Below, one piece after another: positions 1 through 11,074 of a stretch of DNA of 64,000 bases (positions are counted from its first letter, which is position 1; each line of letters starts with the position of its first letter). The notes beneath the pieces are model-generated. The model made no database searches. It was not told where the DNA came from and saw only the letters and a program-made list of their open reading frames with translations. Location of the stretch: assembly GCF_051014685.1 (NCBI RefSeq), contig NW_027479034.1, positions 62,001 through 126,000 of the forward strand, given 5' to 3'. Source of the DNA: Ptiloglossa arizonensis. Taxonomy: Eukaryota; Arthropoda; Insecta; Hymenoptera; Colletidae. The translations under genes and the position numbers were made by a program.

Positions 1-118
1 GTCAATCCGTTCGCGAGATATGGCCGTTTGGATGTAAGAAACGCTTTAGAAACTCAAAATTTTCGCAGTTCTGATGCTCGAAACGGATGACTAGGACGGC
101 CTAGGGGAGAAGTACGCA

Positions 119-135
119 TACCGTTGTAATCGGGC
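119..135 (+). other. CENP-B-box-like 17-mer, one example of a motif in every monomer
   Basis: TACCGTTGTAATCGGGC at phase 119-135 matches the human-type CENP-B box (YTTCGTTGGAARCGGGA) at 12 of 17 positions and the nine essential bases at 7 of 9: CG, A and CGGG are kept; the leading TT is AC. CENP-B is a pogo-transposase-derived centromere DNA-binding protein known in mammals. Binding here is speculative, because the two missing core bases matter and a match of this quality can occur by chance. The motif recurs every 175 bp with variants (CAGTTG, CCGTAG, CATTTG, CCATTG). Confidence 0.25.
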
Positions 136-426
136 GAGTTTCTACTTTCAGATGCATCAGAAATTTTGCGGATTGGTCAATTCGTTCGCGAGATATGGCC
201 GTTTGGATGTAAGAAACGCTTTAGAAACTCAAAATTTTCGCCGTTCTGATGCTCGAAACGAATAAGTAGAACGGCCTAGGGGAAAACTACACATACCGTT
301 GTAATCGGGCGAGTTTCTACTTTCAGATGCAATAGAAATTTTGCGGATTGGTCAATCCGTTCGCGAGATGTGGCAGTTTGGATGTAAGAAACGCTTGAGA
401 AACTCAAAATTTTCGCAGTTATGATG

Positions 427-437
427 CTCGAAACGAG
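427..437. other. Perfect short palindrome at B/C junctions, example
   Basis: CTCGAAACGAG is a 4-bp inverted repeat around AAA at phase 77-87. It is perfect only where class C follows, because other classes have A instead of G at phase 87. It could be a protein-binding half-site pair or only a by-product of the class difference. The arms are too short for a stable DNA hairpin. Confidence 0.5.
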
Positions 438-3400
438 TAACTAGAACGGCCTAGGGGAAAAGTACGGATACCGTTGTAATCGGGCGAGTTACTACTTTCA
501 GATGCAACAAATATTTTGCGGATTGATCAATCCGTTCGCGAGATATGGCAGTTTGGAGACAAGAAACGCTTGAGATCCTCAAAATTTTCGCAGTTCTGAT
601 GCTCGAAACGAATGACTAGAACGGCCTAGGGGAGAGGTACGCATACAGTTGTAATCGGGCCAGTTTCTACTTTCAAATGCAACAGAAATTTTGCGGATTG
701 GTCTATCCGTTCGCGAGATATGGCAGTTTGGAGGTAAGAAACGCTTGAGAAACTCAAAATTTTCGCAGTTCTGATGCTCGAAACGAATAACTGGAACGGC
801 CTAGGGGAGAAGTACGCATACAGTTGTAATCGGGCGAGTTTCTACTTTCAAATGCAACAGAAATTTTGCGGATTGGTCAATCCGTTCGCGAGATATGGCC
901 GTTTGGATGTAAGAAACGCTTTAGAAACTCAAAATTTTCGCAGTTCTGATGCTCGAAACGAATGACTAGAACGGCCTAGGGGAGAAGTACGCATACCGTT
1001 GTAATGGGGCGAGTTTCTACTTTCAGATGCATCAGAAATTTTGCGGATTGGTCAATCCGTTCGCGAGATATGGCCGTTTGAATGTAAGAAACGCTTTAGA
1101 AACTCAAAATTTTCGCCGTTCTGATGCTCGAAACGGATAAGTAGAACGGCCTAGGGGAAAACTACACATACCGTTGTAATCGGGCGAGTTTCTACTTTCA
1201 GATGCAATAGAAATTTTGCGGATTGGTCAATCCGTTCGCGAGATGTGGCAGTTTGGATGTAAGAAACGCTTGAGAAACTCAAAATTTTCGCAGTTGTGAT
1301 GCTCGAAACGAGTAACTAGAACGGCCTAGGGGAAAAGTACGGATACCGTTGTAATCGGGCGAGTTTCTAATGTCAGATGCAACAAAAATTTTGCGGATTG
1401 ATCAATCCGTTCGCGAGATATGGCAGTTTGGAGATAAGAAACGCTTGAGAACCTCAAAATTTTCGCAGTTCTGATCCTCGAAACGAATGACTAGAACGGC
1501 CTAGGGGAGAAGTACGCATACAGTTGTAATCGGGCGAGTTTCTACTTTCAAATGCAACAGAAATTTTGCGGATTGGTCAATCCGTTCGCGAGATATGGCC
1601 GTTTGGATGTAAGAAACGCTTTAGAAACTCAAAATTTTCGCAGTTCTGATGCTCGAAACGAATGACTAGAACCGCCTAGGGGAGAAGTACGCATACAGTT
1701 GCAATCGGGCGAGTTTCTACTTTCAAATGCAACAGAAATTATGCGGATTGGTCAATCCGTTCGCGAGATATGGCCGTTTGGATGTAAGAAACGCTTTAGA
1801 AACTCAAAATTTTCGCAGTTCTGATGCTCGAAACGAATAAGTAGAACGGCCTAGGGGAAAACTACACATACCGTTGTAATCGGGCGAGTTTCTACTTTCA
1901 GATGCAATAGAAATTTTGCGGATTGGTTAATCCGTTCCCGAGATATGGCAGTTTGGAGGTAAGAAACGCTTGAGAAACTCAAAATTTTCGCAGTTCTGAT
2001 GCTCGAAACGAATAACTGGAACGGCCTAGGGGAAAACTACACATACCGTTGTAATCGGGCGTGTTTCTACTTTCAGATGCAATAGAAATTTTGCGGATTG
2101 GTCAATCCGTTCGCGAGATGTGGCAGTTTGGATGTAAGAAACGCTTGAGAAACTCAAAATTTTCGCAATTATGATGCTCGAAACGAGTAACTAGGACGGC
2201 CTAGGGGAAAAGTACGGATACCGTTGTAATCGGGCGAGTTTCTACTGTCAGATGCAACAAAAATTTTGCGGATTGATCAATCCGTTCGCGAGATATGGCA
2301 GTTTGGAGATAAGAAACGCTTGAGAACCTCAAAATTTTCGCAGTTCTGATCCTCGAAACGAATGACTAGAACGGCCTAGGGGAGAAGTACGCATACAGTT
2401 GTAATCGGGCGAGTTTCTTCTTTCAGATGCAACAGAAATTTTGCGGATTGGTCAATCCGTTCGCGAGATATGGCCGTTTGGATGTAAGAAACGCTTTAGA
2501 AACTCAAAATTTTCGCAGTTCTGATGCTCGAAACGAATAAGTAGAACGGTCTAGCGGAAAACTACACATACCGTTGTAATCGGGCGAGTTTCTACTTTCA
2601 GATGCAATAGAAATTTTGCGGATTGGTCAATCCGTTCCCGAGATATGGCAGTTTGGAGGTAAGAAACGCTTGAGAAACTCAAAATTTTCGCAGTTCTGAT
2701 GCTCGAAACGAATAACTGGAACGGCCTAGGGGAAAACTACACATACCGTTGTAATCGGGCGAGTTTCTACTTTCAGATGCAACAGAAATTTTGCGGATTG
2801 GTCAATCCGTTCGCGAGATATGGCCGTTTGGATGTAAGAAACGCTTTAGAAACTCAAAATTTTCGCCGCTCTGATGCTCGAAACGAATAAGTAGAACGGC
2901 CTAGGGGAAAACTACACATACCGTTGTACTCGGGCGAGTTTCTACTTTCAGATGCAATAGAAATTTTGCGGATTGGTCAATCCGTTGGCGAGATGTGGCA
3001 GTTTGGATGTAAGAAACGCTTGAGAAACTCAAAATTTTCGCAATTATGATGCTCGAAACGAGTAACTAGAACGGCCTAGGGGAAAAGTACGGATTCCGTT
3101 GTAATCGGGCGAGTTTCTACTTTCAGATGCAATAGAAATTTTGCGGATTGGTCTATCCGTTCGCGAGATATGGCAGTTTGGAGGCAAGAAACGCTTGAGA
3201 AACTCAAAATTTTCGCAGTTCTGATGCTCGAAACGAATAACTGGAACGGCCTAGGGGAAAACTACACATACCGTTGTAATCGGGCGAGTTTCTACTTTCA
3301 GATGCAACAGAAATTTTGCGGATTGGTCAATCCGTTCGCGAGATATGGCCGTTTGGATGTAAGAAACGCTTTAGAAACTCAAAATTTTCGCAGTTCTGAT

Positions 3401-5939
3401 GCTCGAAACGAATAAGTAGAACGGCCTAGGGGAAAACTACACATACCGTTGTAATCGGGCGTGTTTCTACTTTCAGATGCAATAGAAATTTTGCGGATTG
3501 GTCAATCCGTTCGCGAGATGTGGCAGTTTGGATGTAAGAAACGCTTGAGAAACTCAAAATTTTCGCAATTATGATGCTCGAAACGAGTAACTAGAACGGC
3601 CTAGGGGAAAAGTACGGATACCGTTGTAATCGGGCGAGTTTCTACTGTCAGATGCAACAAAAATTTTGCGGATTGATCAATCCGTTCGCGAGATATGGCA
3701 GTTTGGAGATAAGAAACGCTTGAGAACCTCAAAATTTTCGCAGTTCTGATCCTCGAAACGAATGACTAGAACGGCCTAGGGGAGAAGTACGCATACAGTT
3801 GTAATCGGGCGAGTTTCTACTTTCAAATGCAACAGAAATTTTGCGGATTGGTCAATCCGTTCGCGAGATATGGCCGTTTGGATGTAAGAAACGCTTTAGA
3901 AACTCAAAATTTTCGCAGTTCTGATGCTCGAAACGAATGACTAGAACGGCCTAGGGGAGAAGTACGCATACCGTTGTAATCGGGCGAGTTTCTACTTTCA
4001 GATGCATCAGAAATTTTGCGGATTGGTCAATCCGTTCGCGAGATATGGCCGTTTGAATGTAAGAAACGCTTTAGAAACTCAAAATTTTCGCCGTTCTGAT
4101 GCTCGAAACGGATAAGTAGAACGGCCTAGGGGAAAACTACACATACCGTTGTAATCGGGCGAGTTTCTACTTTCAGATGCAATAGAAATTTTGCGGATTG
4201 GTCAATCCGTTCGCGAGATGTGGCAGTTTGGATGTAAGAAACGCTTGAGAAACTCAAAATTTTCGCAGTTGTGATGCTCGAAACGAGTAACTAGAACGGC
4301 CTAGGGGAAAAGTACGGATACCGTTGCAATCGGGCGAGTTTCTACTTTCAGATGCAACAAAAATTTTGCGGATTGATCAATCCGTTCGCGAGATATGGCA
4401 GTTTGGAGACAAGAAACGCTTGAGATCCTCAAAATTTTCGCAGTTCTGATGCTCGAAACGAATGACTAGCACGGCCTAGGGGAGAAGTACGCATACAGTT
4501 GTAATCGGGCGAGTTTCTACTTTCAAATGCAACAGAAATTTTGCGGATTGGTCAATCCGTTCGCGAGATATGGCCGTTTGGATGTAAGAAACGCTTTAGA
4601 AACTCAAAATTTTCGCAGTTCTGATGCTCGAAACGGATGACTAGGACGGCCTAGGGGAGAAGTACGCATACCGTTGTAATCGGAAGAGTTTCTACTTTCA
4701 GATGCATCAGAAATTTTGCGGATTGGTCAATTCGTTCGCGAGATATGGCCGTTTGGATGTAAGAAACGCTTTAGAAACTCAAAATTTTCGCCGTTCTGAT
4801 GCTCGAAACGAATAAGTAGAACGGCCTAGGGGAAAACTACACATACCGTTGTAATCGGGCGAGTTTCTACTTTCAGATGCAATAGAAATTTTGCGGATTG
4901 GTCAATCCGTTCGCGAGATGTGGCAGTTTGGATGTAAGAAACGCTTGAGAAACTCAAAATTTTCGTAGTTCTGATCCTCGAAACGAATGACTAGAACGGC
5001 CTAGGGGAGAAGTACGCATACAGTTGTAATCGGGCGAGTTTCTACTTTCAAATGCAACAGAAATTTTGCGGATTGGTCAATCCGTTCGCGAGATATGGCC
5101 GTTTGGATGTAAGAAACGCTTTAGAAACTCAAAATTTTCGCAGTTCTGATGCTCGAAACGAATGACTAGAACGGCCTAGGGGAGAAGTACGCATACCGTT
5201 GTAATCGGGCGAGTTTCTACTTTCAGATGCATCAGAAATTTTGCGGATTGGTCAATCCGTTCGCGAGATATGGCCGTTTGGATGTAAGAAACGCTTTAGA
5301 AACTCAAAATTTTCGCCGTTCTGATGCTCGAAACGGATAAGTAGAACGGCCTAGGGGAAAACTACACATACCGTTGTAATCGGGCGAGTTTCTACTTTCA
5401 GATGCAATAGAAATTTTGCGGATTGGTCAATCCGTTCGCGAGATGTGGCAGTTTGGATGTAAGAAACGCTTGAGAAACTCAAAATTTTCGCAGTTATGAT
5501 GCTCGAAACGAGTAACTAGAACGGCCTAGGGGAAAAGTACGGATACCGTTGCAATCGGGCCAGTTTCTACTTTCAGATGCAACAAAAATTTTGCGGATTG
5601 ATCAATCCGTTCGCGAGATATGGCCGTTTGGATGTAAGAAACGCTTGAGAAACTCAAAATTTTCGCAGTTATGATGCTCGAAACGAGTAACTAGAACGGC
5701 CTAGGGGAAAAGTACGGATACCGTTGTAATCGGGCGAGTTACTACTTTCAGATGCAACGAAAATTTTGCGGATTGATCAATCCGTTCGCGAGATATGGCA
5801 GTTTGGAGACAAGAAACGCTTGAGATCCTCAAAATTTTCGCAGTTCTGATGCTCGAAACGAATGACTAGAACGGCCTAGGGGAGAGGTACGCATACAGTT
5901 GTAATCGGGCCAGTTTCTACTTTCAAATGCAACAGAAAT

Positions 5940-6989
5940 TTTGCGGATTGGTCAATCCGTTCGCGAGATATGGCAGTTTGGAGGTAAGAAACGCTTGAGA
6001 AACTCAAAATTTTCGCAGTTCTGATGCTCGAAACGAATAACTGGAACGGCCTAGGGGAAAACTACACATACCGTTGTAATCGGACGAGTTTCTACTTTCA
6101 GATGCAACAGAAATTTTGCGGATTGGTCAATCCGTTCGTGAGATATGGCAGTTTGGAGATAAGAAACGCTTGAGAAACTCAAAATTTTCGCAGTTCTGAT
6201 GCTCGAAACGAATGACTAGAACGGCCTAGGGGAGAAGTACGCATACCGTTGTAATCGGGCGAGTTTCTACTTTCAGATACAACAGAAATTTTGCGGATTG
6301 GTCAATCCGTTCGCGAGATATGGCCGTTTGGATGAAAGAAACGCTTTAGAAACTCAAAATTTTCGCAGTTCTGATGCTCGAAACGAATAAGTAGAACGGC
6401 CTAGGGGAAAACTACACATACCGTTGTAATCGGGCGAGTTTCTACTTTCAGATGCAATAGAAATTTTGCGGATTGGTCAATCCGTTCGCGAGATATGGCA
6501 GTTTGGAGGTAAGAAACGCTTGAGAAACTCAAAATTTTCGCAGTTCTGATGCTCGAAACGAATAACTGGAACGGCCTAGGGGAAAACTACACATACCGTT
6601 GTAATCGGACGAGTTTCTACTTTCAGATGCAACAGAAATTTTGCGGATTGGTCAATCCGTTCGTGAGATATGGCAGTTTGGAGATAAGAAACGCTTGAGA
6701 AACTCAAAATTTTCGCAGTTCTGATGCTCGAAACGAATGACTAAAACGGCCTGGGGGAGAAGTACGCATACCGTTGTAATCGGGCGAGTTTCTACTTTCA
6801 GATACAACAGAAATTTTGCGGATTGGTCAATCCGTTCGCGAGATATGGCCGTTTGGATGAAAGAAACGCTTTAGAAACTCAAAATTTTCGCAGTTCTGAT
6901 GCTCGAAACGAATAAGTAGAACGGCCTAGGGGAAAACTACACATACCGTTGTAATCGGGCGAGTTTCTACTTTCAGATGCAATAGAAAT
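5940..6989 (+). repeat. Tandem 3-mer duplication, 2 x 525 bp
   Basis: Positions 5940-6464 and 6465-6989 are two adjacent copies of three monomers. They share the marker CGGACGAG (6081, 6606), the unusual CAGATACAAC (near 6274 and 6799) and GATGAAAGAA (6331, 6856). The second copy has private changes: CTAAAACGGCCTGGGG near 6741 and TTGCTTATTG near 6991. Copy limits are approximate because flanking monomers are also similar. Confidence 0.85.
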
Positions 6990-7435
6990 TTTGCTTATTG
7001 GTCAATCCGTTCGCGAGATGTGGTAGTTTGGATGTAAGAAACGCTTGAGAAACTCTAAATTTTCGCAATTATGATGCTCGAAACGAGTAACTAGAACGGC
7101 CTAGGGGAAAAGTACGGATACCGTTGTAATCGGGCGAATTTCTACTTTCAGATGCAACAAAAATTTTGCGGATTGATCAATCCGTTCGCGAGATATGGCA
7201 GTTTGGAGATAAGAAACGCTTGAGAACCTCAAAATTTTCGCAGTTCTGATGCTCGAAACGAATGACTAGAACGGCCTAGGGGAGAAGTACGCCTACAGTT
7301 GTAATCGGGCGAGTTTCTACTTTCAGATGCAATAGAAATTTTGCGGATTGGTCAATCCGTTCGCGAGATATGGCAGTTTGGAGGTAAGAAACGCTTGAGA
7401 AACTCAAAATTTTCGCAGCTCTGATGCTCGAAACG

Positions 7436-7610
7436 AATAACTGGAACGGCCTAGGGGAAAACTACACATACCGTTGTAACCGGGCGAGTTTCTACTTTCA
7501 GATGCAACAGAAATTTTGCGGATTGGTCAATCCGTTCGCGAGATATGGCCGTTTGGATGTAAGAAACGCTTTAGAAACTCAAAATTTTCGCAGTTCTGAT
7601 GCTCGAAACG
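7436..7610 (+). repeat. Reference class A monomer
   Basis: This copy represents class A, cut at phase 86. Its linked diagnostic bases are AATAACTGG at phase 86-94, ACTACACATACCG at 111-123, GATGCAACAG at 151-160, then GATATGGCCG, GATGTAAG and CTTTAG in the next turn. Class A is the only class with no forward stop codon for 63 codons, so most forward open frames in the window fall on class A copies. That frame ends in the TAA of the following class B monomer. In the tetramer here it follows class D and precedes class B. Confidence 0.9.
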
Positions 7611-7785
7611 AATAAGTAGAACGGCCTAGGGGAAAACTACACATACCGTTGTAATCGGGCGAGTTTCTACTTTCAGATGCAATAGAAATTTTGCGGATTG
7701 GTCAATCCGTTCGCGAGATGTGGTAGTTTGGATGTAAGAAACGCTTGAGAAACTCAAAATTTTCGCAATTATGATGCTCGAAACG
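7611..7785 (+). repeat. Reference class B monomer
   Basis: Class B begins AATAAGTAG at phase 86-94 and shares ACTACACATACCG with class A. It differs by GATGCAATAG at phase 151-160 (a stop codon in the class A frame), GATGTGGTAG or GATGTGGCAG at phase 17-26, CTTGAG at phase 44-49, and CAATTATG or CAGTTATG at phase 66-73. Its end carries the bases that create the C-class junction, so B and C behave as a pair. Confidence 0.88.
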
Positions 7786-7960
7786 AGTAACTAGAACGGC
7801 CTAGGGGAAAAGTACGGATACCGTTGTAATCGGGCGAGTTTCTACTTTCAGATGCAACAAAAATTTTGCGGATTGATCAATCCGTTCGCGAGATATGGCA
7901 GTTTGGAGATAAGAAACGCTTGAGAACCTCAAAATTTTCGCAGTTCTGATGCTCGAAACG
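7786..7960 (+). repeat. Reference class C monomer
   Basis: Class C begins AGTAACTAG and carries AGTACGGATACCG at phase 111-123, GATGCAACAA at 151-160, GATTGATC instead of GATTGGTC at the phase 175/1 junction, GAGATAAG or GAGACAAG at 31-38, and GAGAACCTC or GAGATCCTC at 47-55. The G at phase 87 completes the small palindrome CTCGAAACGAG at 77-87, which is absent from the other classes. In both 15-mers that I decoded, every class C copy directly follows class B. Confidence 0.88.
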
Positions 7961-8135
7961 AATGACTAGAACGGCCTAGGGGAGAAGTACGCCTACAGTT
8001 GTAATCGGGCGAGTTTCTACTTTCAGATGCAATAGAAATTTTGCGGATTGGTCAATCCGTTCGCGAGATATGGCAGTTTGGAGGTAAGAAACGCTTGAGA
8101 AACTCAAAATTTTCGCAGCTCTGATGCTCGAAACG
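7961..8135 (+). repeat. Reference class D monomer
   Basis: Class D begins AATGACTAG and carries GGAGAAGTACGC or GGAGAGGTACGC around phase 106-116, often followed by TACAGTTG, and commonly GAGGTAAG at phase 31-38. This copy has the sub-variant GCCTACAGTT. Class D is the most variable class: elsewhere it has GCATACAG, GCATACCG, CCGTAG or ACATTTG around phase 115-126, and AAATGCAAC or GATGCATCAG at 151-160. It closes the A-B-C-D cycle and is followed here by another class A copy at 8136. Confidence 0.85.
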
Positions 8136-8783
8136 AATAACTGGAACGGCCTAGGGGAAAACTACACATACCGTTGTAATCGGGCGAGTTTCTACTTTCA
8201 GATGCAACAGAAATTTTGCGGATTGGTCAATCCGTTCGCGAGATATGGCCGTTTGGATGTAAGAAACGCTTTAGAAACTCAAAATTTTCGCAGTTCTGAT
8301 GCTCGAAACGAATAAGTAGAACGGCCTAGGGGAAAACTACACATACCGTTGTAATCGGGCGAGTTTCTACTTTCAGATGCAATAGAAATTTTGCGGATTG
8401 GTCATTCCGTTCGCGAGATGTGGTAGTTTGGATGTAAGAAACGCTTGAGAAACTCAAAATTTTCGCAATTATGATGCTCGAAACGAGTAACTAGAACGGC
8501 CTAGGGGAAAAGTACGGATACCGTTGTAATCGGGCGAGTTTCTACTTTCAGATGCAACAAAAATTTTGCGGATTGATCAATCCGTTCGCGAGATATGGCA
8601 GTTTGGATATAAGAAACGCTTGAGAACCTCAAAATTTTCGCAGTTCTGATGCTCGAAACGAATGACTAGAACGGCCTAGGGGAGAAGTACGCCTACAGTT
8701 GTAATCGGGCGAGTTTCTACTTTCAGATGCAATAGAAATTTTGCGGATTGGTCAATCCGTTCGCGAGATATGGCAGTTTGGAG

Positions 8784-11074
8784 GCAAGAAACGCTTTAGA
8801 AACTCAAAATTTTCGCCGTTCTGATGCTCGAAACGAATAAGTAGAACGGCCTAGGGGAAAACTACACATACCGTTGTAATCGGGCGAGTTTCTACTTTCA
8901 GATGCAATAGAAATTTTGCGGATTGGTCAATCCGTTCGCGAGATATGGCCGTTTGGATGTAAGAAACGCTTGAGAAACTCAAAATTTTCGCAGTTATGAT
9001 GCTCGAAACGAGTGACTAGAACGGCCTAGGGGAAAAGTACGGATACCGTTGTAATCGGGCGAGTTTCTACTTTCAGATGCAACAAAAATTTTGCGGATTG
9101 ATCAATCCGTTCGCGAGATATGGCAGTTTGGAGACAAGAAACGCTTGAGATCCTCAAAATTTTCGCAGTTCTGATGCTCGAAACGAATGACTAGAACGGC
9201 CTAGGGGAGAGGTACGCATACAGTTGTAATCGGGCGAGTTTCTACTTTCAAATGCAACAGAAATTTTGCGGATTGGTCAATCCGTTCGCGAGATATGGCA
9301 GTTTGGAGGTAAGAAACGCTTGAGAAACTCAAAATTTTCGCAGTTCTGATGCTCGAAACGAATAACTGGAACGGCCTAGGGGAAAACTACACATACCGTT
9401 GTAATCGGGCGAGTTTCTACTTTCAGATGCAACAGAAATTTTGCGGATTGGTCAATCCGTTCGCGAGATATGGCCGTTTGGATGTAAGAAACGCTTTAGA
9501 AACTCAAAATTTTCGCCGTTCTGATGCTCGAAACGAATAAGTAGAACGGCCTAGGGGAAAACTACACATACCGTTGTAATCGGGCGAGTTTCTACTTTCA
9601 GATGCAATAGAAATTTTGCGGATTGGTCAATCCGTTCGCGAGATGTGGCAGTTTGGATGTAAGAAACGCTTGAGAAACTCAAAATTTTCGCAGTTATGAT
9701 GCTCGAAACGAGTAACTAGAACGGCCTAGGGGAAAACTACACATACCGTTGTAATCGGGCGAGTTTCTACTTTCAGATGCAACAGAAATTTTGCGGATTG
9801 GTCAATCCGTTCGCGAGATATGGCCGTTTGGATGAAAGAAACGCTTTAGAAACTCAAAATTTTCGCAGTTCTGATGCTCGAAACGAATAAGTAGAACGGC
9901 CTAGGGGAAAACTACACATACCGTTGTAATCGGGCGAGTTTCTATAATACTTTCAGATGCAATAGAAATTTTGCGGATTGGTCAATCCGTTCGCGAGATA
10001 TGGCAGTTTGGAGGTAAGAAACGCTTGAGAAACTCAAAATTTTCGCAGCTCTGATGCTCGAAACGAATAACTGGCACGGCCTAGGGGAAAACTACACATA
10101 CCGTTGTAATCGGGCGAGTTTTTACTTTCAGATGCAACAGAAATTTTGCGGATTGGTCAATCCGTTCGCGAGATATGGCCGTTTGGATGTAACAAACGCT
10201 TTAGAAACTCAAAATTTTCGCAGTTCTGATGCTCGAAACGAATAAGTAGAACGGCCTAGGGGAAAACTACACATACCGTTGTAATCGGGCGAGTTTCTAC
10301 TTTCAGATGCAATAGAAATTTTGCGGATTGGTCAATCCGTTCGCGAGATGTGGTAGTTTGGATGTAAGAAACGCTTGAGAAACTCAAAATTTTCGCAGTT
10401 ATGATGCTCGAAACGAGTGACTAGAACGGCCTAGGGGAAAAGTACGGATACCGTTGTAATCGGGCGAGTTTCTACTTTCAGATGCAACAAAAATTTTGCG
10501 GATTGATTAATCCGTTCGCGAGATATGGCAGTTTGGAGACAAGAAACGCTTGAGATCCTCAAAATTTTCGCAGTTCTGATGCTCGAAACGAATGACTAGA
10601 ACGGCCTAGGTGAGAGGTACGCATGCAGTTGTAATCGGGCGAGTTTCTACTTTCAAATGCAACAGAAATTTTGCGGATTGGTCAATCCGTTCGCGAGATA
10701 TGGCAGTTTGGAGGTAAGAAACGCTTGAGAAACTCAAAATTTTCGCAGCTCTGATGCTCGAAACGAATAACTGGCACGGCCTAGGGGAAAACTACACATA
10801 CCGTTGTAATCGGGCGAGTTTCTACTTTCAGATGCAACAGAAATTTTGCGGATTGGTCAATCCGTTCGCGAGATATGGCCGTTTGGATGTAAGAAACGCT
10901 TTAGAAACTCAAAATTTTCGCAGTTCTGATGCTCGAAACGAATAAGTAGAACGGCCTAGGGGAAAACTACACATACCGTTGTAATCGGGCGAGTTTCTAC
11001 TTTCAGATGCAATAGAAATTTTGCGGATTGTTCAATCCGTTCGCGAGATATGGCAGTTTGGAGGTAAGAAACGC
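8784..11074 (+). repeat. Mixed monomers with a partial tetramer duplication
   Basis: No long HOR is evident. Class A copies at about 10066 and 10766 are exactly 700 bp apart and share the rare ACTGGCACGG, where ACTGGAACGG is usual, pointing to a local four-monomer duplication. The 5-bp insertion lies just upstream of the first of them. The rest is satellite monomers of classes A-D in irregular order, with no other features. Confidence 0.75.
9944..9948 (+). other. Unique 5-bp insertion (ATAAT) in one monomer
   Basis: The usual TTTCTACTTTCAG reads TTTCTATAATACTTTCAG here. It is the only monomer longer than 175 bp in the window; all later landmarks are shifted by +5 until the 1-bp losses begin at 35560. 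Alignment allows a shift of one base (ATAAT or TAATA). It is not copied into any neighbour, so it is probably young, or it sits outside the exchanges that spread other variants. Confidence 0.95.

Larger units (their letters stand above)
1..5939 (+). repeat. Mixed-order zone with 5-, 8-, 17- and 26-monomer repeats
   Basis: This zone has no single HOR. The rare marker CTGATCCTCG occurs at 1471, 2346, 3746 and 4971, spacings of 5, 8 and 7 monomers. A longer match with offset 2975 (17 monomers) joins about 800-1430 to about 3775-4405, sharing GTTTGAATG, AAACGGATAAG and CAGTTGTGATG. Positions 1-410 recur at 4551-4960 (26 monomers), sharing GGATGACTAGGACGG and GTCAATTCG. The matches overlap and are interleaved, as expected from several rounds of unequal exchange. 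I see no gene or foreign insertion here. Confidence 0.8.
6985..8783 (+). repeat. Tandem A-B-C-D tetramer HOR, 700 bp, about 2.6 copies
   Basis: A 700-bp unit repeats at about 6985, 7685 and 8385. The shared markers are GCCTACAGTT (7291, 7991, 8691), TGTGGTAG (near 7020, 7720, 8420) and, in the first two copies, CAGCTCTGATG. The third copy breaks off near 8784, where GAGGCAAGAAACGCTTTAG replaces GAGGTAAGAAACGCTTGAG. It also carries GTCATTCCG and GGATATAAG. This is the clearest appearance of the four-class cycle, and I take it as the likely ancestral unit of the longer HORs; that ancestry is inference. Confidence 0.88.

Noticed and set aside
56..175. Internal half-repeat of the monomer (TCAAAATTTTCGCAG versus AGAAATTTTGCGGAT)
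   Set aside because: The similarity is essentially the A/T tract plus a few bases; it does not extend, and the 105/70 spacing does not divide the monomer equally.
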